This document shows, piece by piece, positions 15,730 to 21,249 of a stretch of 21,249 nucleotides of DNA. A program made the position numbers and the translations under genes. The DNA lies in the NCBI GenBank assembly GCA_028691595.1, contig JAQUZA010000010.1, forward strand, positions 1-21,249. Direction: 5' to 3'. Within the stretch, counting starts at the first letter, position 1; each line of letters begins with the position of its first letter. The notes beneath the pieces are model-generated. The model searched no databases. It saw nothing but the letters and a program-made list of their open reading frames with translations, and was not told where the DNA came from. This DNA comes from Candidatus Rifleibacteriota bacterium (GTDB lineage: Bacteria; Muiribacteriota; Ozemobacteria; Ozemobacterales; Ozemobacteraceae).

Positions 15730-16815
15730 TTATTCTCCGCTTTTGCAGCCCTGGTTCAGGCTTTTGAATATCTCTTCTATCAGCCCGTCAACAAGCTGAT
15801 CTGCTGGCAGGGTTCTGATGATTTTTCCCTGTCTGAAGATGAGCCCACTGTCTTTGCCGCCGGCTATGCCAAAATCAGCCTGCTCGGCTTCACCCGGGCC
15901 ATTGACGGCGCAGCCCATAACTGCGACCTGAAATGAGCCCGAAACGCCTTCGAGGCGCTTCTGAACTTCGCGGGCGATCTTCTGCAGCGGGATCTGGCAG
16001 CGACCGCACGTCGGGCACGATACAATTACCGGCCCGGCTTCACGCAGACCTGTACTCTTGAGAATTCTAATGCCTGTCATTACCTCATCTGCTGAATCTC
16101 CGGTCAGCGAAACCCTTATGGTGTCACCGATTCCCTGAAGCAGCAGGCTGCCGATGCCTATCGACGAACGGATGATGCCGTCTTCTGGTAACCCCGATTC
16201 TGTTACACCGAGGTGCAGCGGGTAATCACACTCAGAGGCAACAATGCGCACCGCTTCAGTCATTGTTTTGATGTCGAAAGCTTTGACGGCGATCTTGATC
16301 AGATTAAAATCGTATTTTTCAAGGCGACGAACCTCGTTTAAAGCTGACTCAGCAAGGGCTGCCGCCGTTACGCCGCCGTATCTGGCCTTTATTTCAGGGT
16401 CTAACGAGCCGGCGTTGACACCAACTCTGATGGGAATGCCCCGGTCCAGTGCGGCTGCCGCTACCTCGCGCACCTTTTCCTCGCTTCTGATATTGCCGGG
16501 GTTGAGGCGCAGACCATGAACTCCGTTTTTGATGGCGGTAAGAGCCAGCTGATGGTCAAAATGAATGTCGGCAATAACCGGAATCGGGCTGGCTTCACAG
16601 ATGGGTCTGAGGGCTTCGGCGGCACTGATATCTGGCACTGCCAGCCTTATTATGTCGCAGCCCGAAAGCCTGAGCCGTCTGATCTCGTTTATGGTCGCGA
16701 TTGTGTCACGGGTGTCTGTTTTGGTCATGGTTTGAACGGTGACGGGAGCCCCGCCGCCAACCATGATCGTGCCCAGTTTAATTGCCCGGCTTTTTCTTCT
16801 GTCACTGTTGTTCAT
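15730..16815 (-). CDS. ispG: 4-hydroxy-3-methylbut-2-en-1-yl diphosphate synthase IspG (GcpE)
   Basis: [4Fe-4S] enzyme of the MEP isoprenoid pathway that reductively converts ME-cPP to HMBPP. At 361 aa it is the short bacterial two-domain form. Seen: GGGAPVTVQTMTKTDTRD (20-37), IADIHFDHQLAL (81-92), GLRLNPGNI (101-109), RVGVNAGSLD (130-139), HLGVTESG (201-208), and the cluster domain with SCPTCGRC (266-273) and MGCAVNGPGEA (300-310). Cys267, Cys270, Cys302 and Glu309 match the known three-Cys-plus-Glu ligand set; Cys273 is additional. The start overlaps the stop of the SpoIIE phosphatase gene by 4 nt (ATGA). It is a normally essential housekeeping enzyme embedded in a signalling/pseudopilin operon. 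Confidence 0.97.
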   Translation of the reverse strand: MNNSDRRKSRAIKLGTIMVGGGAPVTVQTMTKTDTRDTIATINEIRRLRLSGCDIIRLAVPDISAAEALRPICEASPIPVIADIHFDHQLALTAIKNGVHGLRLNPGNIRSEEKVREVAAAALDRGIPIRVGVNAGSLDPEIKARYGGVTAAALAESALNEVRRLEKYDFNLIKIAVKAFDIKTMTEAVRIVASECDYPLHLGVTESGLPEDGIIRSSIGIGSLLLQGIGDTIRVSLTGDSADEVMTGIRILKSTGLREAGPVIVSCPTCGRCQIPLQKIAREVQKRLEGVSGSFQVAVMGCAVNGPGEAEQADFGIAGGKDSGLIFRQGKIIRTLPADQLVDGLIEEIFKSLNQGCKSGE

Positions 16816-18863
16816 GTTCTGCCTGCCACTATGAAAGTTATGTCGTCAGAGTAACGTTTGCGCACGAAAGGTTCAAGTTCTTCAACAATCAGGCGGCGAC
16901 ATTCCTCGACGCTGCCCGGTGCCTTTTCAGTAAGAAAATCGGTGAGTTCGCGGCCCCTCAGTTCTTTGAAGGCTTTGAACAGGCCATTGGTCGAAACAAA
17001 AACCAGATCACCGGCCTCAAGCATAATATCACAGACCCCGACCAGTGTCTGCTCAGATAACCCGACCGGTTCAGATTCGCTCAGGTGCAGGGGCGTAACC
17101 TTGCCATTACTGATGAGAAGTGGGGCCGGGTTGCCGCAGTTGCGTACATGCAGTGATCTATCTCCTGGAAAAAGCAGAGTTACCGCAGAACAGAGTTGCT
17201 TGCCGGCAAAATGTCGCAGCACTTTTCCTGCAGTCTGAATCTTGCAGTCGGGTTCAGAAACCGACCTGAAGACACTGAACAGCAGATTGAGGGTAAGAAC
17301 CGCCTTTATGCCGTGATGAAAGGCATCGTAAACCCCGATAAATCTGTTTTGGGGGTCTCCGCAGATGTCAATCATGTCGCCCTTGATTTCACCTGCCAAT
17401 GAGGCAAATGATGCCAGTTTGAAACCGGCAAATTCACAAAATCCTGTGGGCGCGCTGATTGCCGTAAGCATTTCTGCGGCCAGGCCAATTTCCTGAGAAG
17501 CCTTTTCCTGTTTTAGCAGGCGCTGAATCATCTGCAGGTTTTCAACAACGTGAGGAATCTCGTTGGCAAGCCCTTGAACCAGGTTCAACTCGGTTTCAGT
17601 GTAGGGAACCCTGGTGTTCTTTGGCCCGAGCAGCAGGCCACCATAATTGCCGGTCTCGTTGCGGAAAGAAAAATAATGCCTAAAATCGCGCTCTTTAAAG
17701 GCTCTGGCGATCTGTTCGCTCTTCTGGTCACCCGTCTCGGCAAAATGGTTCACCAGAGCATCGATTTCGTTCACTTCAACGGGTATTTCGCCTAGATCAG
17801 GGCCCTTTTCGGGCGAACCATCGATCGTTTGGGCAACGGTTTCTGCCGACGAAAAATCGAGAATCAGCTGCAGCTCGCTGACGAACTTGGCAAACAGCTT
17901 TGGCTCGTCTGGCTGCTTGCGCAGTTCGGCAAGAATAGACTGCATTACCCTGGCAGAGTCAAAACTTTGTCGACCGAAAAAGCGGTCGACAAGACTGACC
18001 AGAAGCTCTTTGAGGGGCGAAAAAATGGCAGCGATGATCAGGATTACAATTACCCGGCTCCAGACATCCGAAAAATCAAGAATTGACTGCATGAGCTCCT
18101 GCATGAGCTCCATGAAGCCTGCGAGGATTGCGGTTAACAGTGTGTAAACCAGACCGATCGAAAAGATCAGGTCGATTTCCATAAGGTTGTATTTGAGCAT
18201 GGTGTAACTGAGAATGATGCTCATAATTATGCCCAGAACCGGAAAAAGCCCGAATGAGTAAATAGTTGTGCCGCCGGTGAACCATTTGCTGAGTGCGATG
18301 GTTATCGACCCGGCAGCTATCGGCAGCAGCATTGCGGTAAAAGTGTAACGCAGCCGTCTGATCTGTGAGGTGGTTTCGGCCTTCTTTCTGCTGCTTGACA
18401 GGGTTGTCAGGGCAAGAAAAAGGTAGCCGATGACGATACCTTTTAAAACGAATTCGAAGCTGCCGAATGAGAGCGAAAACCCGCCTTCAGTCGCCTCAAA
18501 TGAACTCAACAGCCGGTTGGACCACAAAAGCGCCAGCAACAGCCATGCCGGCAGCGACAGAAGCCATGGCTGCCATCTGGTTTTGAAAATATAGGCCTCG
18601 GGCTGAAACTCAGGGTAAATGGCAGTGAACAGGCAGAAAAAATATGCGAGCAGAATGCCAGGGGTAAAAAGAAGCTTAAGCCCGGTTGCGGTTATCCCAC
18701 GATAGATCAGGTTAAGCTCGGCAAGGCTCCAGAACATGAAGAGCAGCAGGAGCAGGCTGAACAGGCGGTTTTCCCGCCGGTCACTATTTTTTACCAGAAC
18801 CAAAATGGCCAGACCCATCTGAATCATGGCCGAAACGACCCCGAGAAATGCCGAAAATTCCAT
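16812..18863 (-). CDS. 7TM-GAF-SpoIIE/PP2C phosphatase, one metal-ligand Asp replaced
   Basis: A 683-aa membrane protein. The N-terminus (about 1-240) has seven or more hydrophobic helices like the histidine-kinase N-terminal 7TM module, followed by two more helices (about 235-290). A GAF-like domain spans about 300-460 (NYGGLLLGPKN, TETELNLVQGLANEI). The SpoIIE/PP2C domain is at about 465-683. KGDMID (D496) and VYDAFHHG (D513) occupy the first metal-binding positions and YSDDITFIV (D673/D674) the last, but the usual TDG motif reads STNG (N626). RNCGNPAPLLI corresponds to the NAGHPPP strand. Family role: dephosphorylating an anti-anti-sigma or similar phosphoprotein; with Asp to Asn, activity may be reduced or changed. 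The ATG overlaps the upstream pilin stop (TAATG) and the gene overlaps ispG by 4 nt. Confidence 0.9.
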   Translation of the reverse strand: MEFSAFLGVVSAMIQMGLAILVLVKNSDRRENRLFSLLLLLFMFWSLAELNLIYRGITATGLKLLFTPGILLAYFFCLFTAIYPEFQPEAYIFKTRWQPWLLSLPAWLLLALLWSNRLLSSFEATEGGFSLSFGSFEFVLKGIVIGYLFLALTTLSSSRKKAETTSQIRRLRYTFTAMLLPIAAGSITIALSKWFTGGTTIYSFGLFPVLGIIMSIILSYTMLKYNLMEIDLIFSIGLVYTLLTAILAGFMELMQELMQSILDFSDVWSRVIVILIIAAIFSPLKELLVSLVDRFFGRQSFDSARVMQSILAELRKQPDEPKLFAKFVSELQLILDFSSAETVAQTIDGSPEKGPDLGEIPVEVNEIDALVNHFAETGDQKSEQIARAFKERDFRHYFSFRNETGNYGGLLLGPKNTRVPYTETELNLVQGLANEIPHVVENLQMIQRLLKQEKASQEIGLAAEMLTAISAPTGFCEFAGFKLASFASLAGEIKGDMIDICGDPQNRFIGVYDAFHHGIKAVLTLNLLFSVFRSVSEPDCKIQTAGKVLRHFAGKQLCSAVTLLFPGDRSLHVRNCGNPAPLLISNGKVTPLHLSESEPVGLSEQTLVGVCDIMLEAGDLVFVSTNGLFKAFKELRGRELTDFLTEKAPGSVEECRRLIVEELEPFVRKRYSDDITFIVAGRT

Positions 18864-19489
18864 TATCTGAATTTCCAGTTTGGCTGGCGTATTCTTGTGG
18901 CAGCCGGCCTCAGAGAAACAGAGGTCACCAGTGCGGCAGACTCGCCCTGTTGCTTGAAGTCAAGGGTTATGCGTAACATGCTGATGCGCTGGCGTTGCCC
19001 TGAGTCATTTGAGACCATATCAAAGGGGTAATATGACCAGCCGGCAGGTGACAACTGGTCAGGTGCTTCAAAAAACGGCTGAAAAATACGTTCGCCAATT
19101 TTATCCAGACTCAGCATTTTGACAGGGTTCTCGCGGTTTTCGGTGCGCCAGAGAACCTGCTGTCGCCCGCCCCGCTGAACTTCATAGGAAACGGTGACCA
19201 GGGCATCTTCGCCAGGGTCTGGCTTCTCGGCTGAGTATTTATAACAGCGCATTTTGATCGCGTCAGGTTGAATTTCAAGAATTTCTTTGGCGTTACGAAG
19301 GTCGGCAACCATTCGTTCCATCTTGTTGCGGATCTCAGAGGTCAGAAGCAGCTGGGAAGTGCCTTTTCGCACTGTTGACATCCCTGTTGACTGCATCAGA
19401 TAGAGAACTCCGCCCACCAGCAGCGTGAGCGACATGCCCAACAACAGTTCTACGAGTGTAAAGCCCCTTTTATGCGGTTTGTCGTTCAT
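18863..19489 (-). CDS. Minor pseudopilin, PilW/GspJ-like
   Basis: A 208-aa protein with a type IV prepilin leader: short basic MNDKPHKRG, then FTLVELLLGMSLTLLVGGVL. Cleavage is expected at Gly9/Phe10, with the conserved Glu at +5 of the mature protein. The soluble domain has a GspJ/PilW-like profile (an early helix with RKGTSQLLLTSEIRNKMERM, beta-rich C-terminus). It would be processed by a prepilin peptidase and inserted into the tip complex of a type IV pilus or type II secretion pseudopilus; no assembly ATPase or secretin is in the window. The start overlaps the preceding pilin stop by 4 nt, and its stop overlaps the next start by 1 nt. Confidence 0.88.
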   Translation of the reverse strand: MNDKPHKRGFTLVELLLGMSLTLLVGGVLYLMQSTGMSTVRKGTSQLLLTSEIRNKMERMVADLRNAKEILEIQPDAIKMRCYKYSAEKPDPGEDALVTVSYEVQRGGRQQVLWRTENRENPVKMLSLDKIGERIFQPFFEAPDQLSPAGWSYYPFDMVSNDSGQRQRISMLRITLDFKQQGESAALVTSVSLRPAATRIRQPNWKFR

Positions 19490-20052
19490 TTGTGAAGTCC
19501 GATCAGAGTGGCAATTTCCGCAATTTTTTTCTCGTCGGCATCAAAAACCAGAACGCTGACCTTTTTCAACTTCGAAGGCATGGCCGATTCAGTTACCTGC
19601 TCGATTTTTACCACCCGCCTGAATCTGCGGTAGTCTTCGGGGTATGTCTGCAGTTGCTTTAGATAGCCTTTGGGATAAATCAGTTTCAGCCTTGTAAAGG
19701 TAGTTTTAAGTTCGCTGTCATTAAGAGAGCGGTCAGTAAAAACATCTGTAAAATATTTTTCGAAAGATGCCTCATTGTAATAGGCTTCGTCGTATTTGTT
19801 GCGATCCTGGAAAACTTCACGAAAATTATCATAATCTGATTTTATCAGCTCGAAGGGCAGTCCTTTGATTTCTTCGAGTTTTTCGCGGGCCAGATTGTAT
19901 CCCAATACGTGTTCTGCGTTGTCAAAGCTTCCCTGAACCCCGAAAAGAAACATATTGGTAAAGGGAAGAGCAACGAGACCGATTAAAAAAAGCACAACCA
20001 GAATTTCGACAAGGGTGAAGCCCGGTCGGTCTATTTTTTTGTCAACGTTCAT
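19486..20052 (-). CDS. Minor pseudopilin, PilV/GspI-like
   Basis: A 188-aa protein with leader MNVDKKIDRPG followed by FTLVEILVVLFLIGLVALPF, a class III prepilin signal (cleavage Gly11/Phe12, Glu at +5). The helix continues into YNLAREKLEEIKGLPFE, the stretch typical of PilV/GspI proteins. It is longer than GspI (about 120 aa) owing to a Tyr/Asp/Asn-rich segment at about 75-115. GGAGG sits 7 nt before the ATG, inside the end of the cyclase gene, whose TAA overlaps the ATG by 1 nt. The order PilV-like then PilW-like is the usual minor pilin gene order. Confidence 0.88.
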   Translation of the reverse strand: MNVDKKIDRPGFTLVEILVVLFLIGLVALPFTNMFLFGVQGSFDNAEHVLGYNLAREKLEEIKGLPFELIKSDYDNFREVFQDRNKYDEAYYNEASFEKYFTDVFTDRSLNDSELKTTFTRLKLIYPKGYLKQLQTYPEDYRRFRRVVKIEQVTESAMPSKLKKVSVLVFDADEKKIAEIATLIGLHK

Positions 20053-21249
20053 TACATAGCCTCCGGGGCAATGCGCACCTGATTTCGCCCCTTGCTTTTT
20101 GCCGTATACAGTGCCCGGTCTGCCTCATCGATCAGTTCTTCCATGGTCAGGTTACGAAGATGCAGCGAAGTAACTCCTATTGATACGTTTACCTTCATGC
20201 TGGTATTGCGAAAAGTATATTCTGAGCCGTCAATTGCCTTGCGTATACGCTCAGCAACGAGAAAAGCCTCTTTAATATTCGTCTGTGGCAGAAGAAGAGC
20301 GATTTCTTCGCCACCATAGCGGCCAGGTGTATCGACAGCTCTTATGTTTTCGGTGATGCGTTGAGCTGTTTCACGCAAAACATAATCGCCTGCCTGATGC
20401 CCGTAAGTGTCGTTAAATTTTTTAAAATTGTCAATGTCAAGAAGTAAGAGGCCAAGATCAAGTTGATACCTCTTTGAGCGGCTGATTTCCTTGTCAAGGG
20501 TGGCCAGAAAAAAGCGTCTGAGATAAAGTTTGGTCAGGCCATCGGTGATTGCTTCCTCGAAGAGTCGCTGGTTTTCAATTATCAGACCGAGATGATGTCT
20601 CAGGGTGTCCATGAAGTTCTTTTCGTCGTCTGAGAAGCCTTGCTTACTTAAGAAGCGGTCCTGAGCAAAAACCAGATAGATCGCTCCAAATTTACGGTCT
20701 TCAAAAAACAGCGGCAGGCAAAGAATATGTTTGCCGGTTGTCTGGTCTGTTTCAAGGGTTTCACGGCAGGTTTTCAGCGACGTTCTCGCGCATTTTTTTA
20801 TTTCTTCGACCTCAGCGGGTTCGAGACTGTCAGAAATATATAGCTCTGTGTCGCTTTCGGCACTGCCAACCCAGACTGTCCCGGCCTGCTCGGCACTCAG
20901 ATGCTGTTGCAGGTTTTCGGCCGCCAGTTCGAATATTTCCCGCTGACTGTGGGTGGTCGAGGCTTTCTGAGTGAGGTTGTAGAGTACTGTCAGTTCAGTC
21001 AGGCGGTTTCGCAATCGGCGGGTCATCAGGTTGAATATGGTTGAGAGCTCACCGAGTTCGTCTTTGGCAAAAACCGGCAGATCGAGCTCGAGGTCGCCAT
21101 TGCTGATTGCCCGCGCCCCATTGGATAGAATCGAGACCGGCGCAAGAAATTCTTTGATAAGAACGGTTATAAGAACCAGCGAAGCTGCTAGGCTGAAAAA
21201 CAAACCTATGCCAACAAGCATATAGGTAAGGTGTATGGTTTCCATTATC
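20052..21249 (-). CDS. Membrane diguanylate cyclase (HAMP-GAF-GGDEF), 5' end probably beyond window
   Basis: Synthesises c-di-GMP from two GTP at the membrane. The first in-window ATG (21245) gives 397 residues, but the frame stays open to the edge. A HAMP after a single TM helix normally follows a sensor domain, so the true start is probably outside. Numbered from that ATG: TM 8-30; HAMP about 31-83 (DELGELSTIFNLM); GAF about 86-225; GGDEF domain 233-395 with DGLTKLYLRRFF, LLLDIDNFKKFND and YGHQAGD. The active-site loop is GRYGGEEIA (GGEEI, 311-315), an accepted active variant. RAVD (302-305), five residues upstream, is an RxxD product-inhibition site. It heads the in-window part of the pseudopilin operon. 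Confidence 0.92.
   Translation of the reverse strand, partial: IMETIHLTYMLVGIGLFFSLAASLVLITVLIKEFLAPVSILSNGARAISNGDLELDLPVFAKDELGELSTIFNLMTRRLRNRLTELTVLYNLTQKASTTHSQREIFELAAENLQQHLSAEQAGTVWVGSAESDTELYISDSLEPAEVEEIKKCARTSLKTCRETLETDQTTGKHILCLPLFFEDRKFGAIYLVFAQDRFLSKQGFSDDEKNFMDTLRHHLGLIIENQRLFEEAITDGLTKLYLRRFFLATLDKEISRSKRYQLDLGLLLLDIDNFKKFNDTYGHQAGDYVLRETAQRITENIRAVDTPGRYGGEEIALLLPQTNIKEAFLVAERIRKAIDGSEYTFRNTSMKVNVSIGVTSLHLRNLTMEELIDEADRALYTAKSKGRNQVRIAPEAM

Overview
The window is chromosomal DNA from a diderm (Gram-negative-type) bacterium. AnmK recycles anhydro-muropeptides, two proteins carry prepilin/pseudopilin leaders, and several products have signal peptides for the periplasm. No rRNA, tRNA or CRISPR array is visible. 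The combination of SpoIIE/PP2C phosphatases with elaborate membrane inputs, pseudopilins and beta-propeller proteins, with no close match to a model organism, suggests an uncultured lineage. Candidatus Riflebacteria/Ozemobacteria is my best guess, but that is an impression of style, not a measured assignment.

Nearly everything reads on the minus strand; only anmK is on plus. Reading the minus strand from the right edge, the first block (21249 to 13863) is a tightly coupled run of six genes: a HAMP-GAF-GGDEF diguanylate cyclase (5' end off the window), two minor-pseudopilin-like proteins, a 7TM-GAF-SpoIIE phosphatase, ispG, and a secreted beta-propeller-like protein. Stops and starts overlap by 1 or 4 nt, or are 4 nt apart, throughout. 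A 299-bp gap follows. It holds a pair of head-to-head hairpin repeats and a good sigma70-like promoter, which drives a single gene for an exported protein with two GATase-like (IFT52/ThuA-like) domains. That gene is closed by a strong terminator.

The second block (11857 to 5198) is another six-gene run: two CUT1-type sugar ABC permeases, a membrane-anchored substrate-binding protein, an NrnA-type DHH/DHHA1 nanoRNase/pAp phosphatase, an exported TPR protein and a single-pass membrane protein of unknown function. No ATPase gene accompanies the transporter. This block ends 1 bp from the stop codon of convergent anmK.

The anmK-recA divergent region (3768-4029) holds an 18-bp direct repeat, a 10-bp-phased tandem repeat and a 21-bp dyad beside the recA ribosome binding site that may be an SOS operator. 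recA ends in a terminator hairpin. Just behind it starts a large four-TM, two-sensor HAMP-PP2C phosphatase whose C-terminus runs off the left edge.

Functionally the window mixes housekeeping (RecA, AnmK, IspG, NrnA) with surface and signalling functions (c-di-GMP synthesis, pseudopilins, two SpoIIE-type phosphatases). The most unusual feature is the fusion of these functions into single translationally coupled operons.
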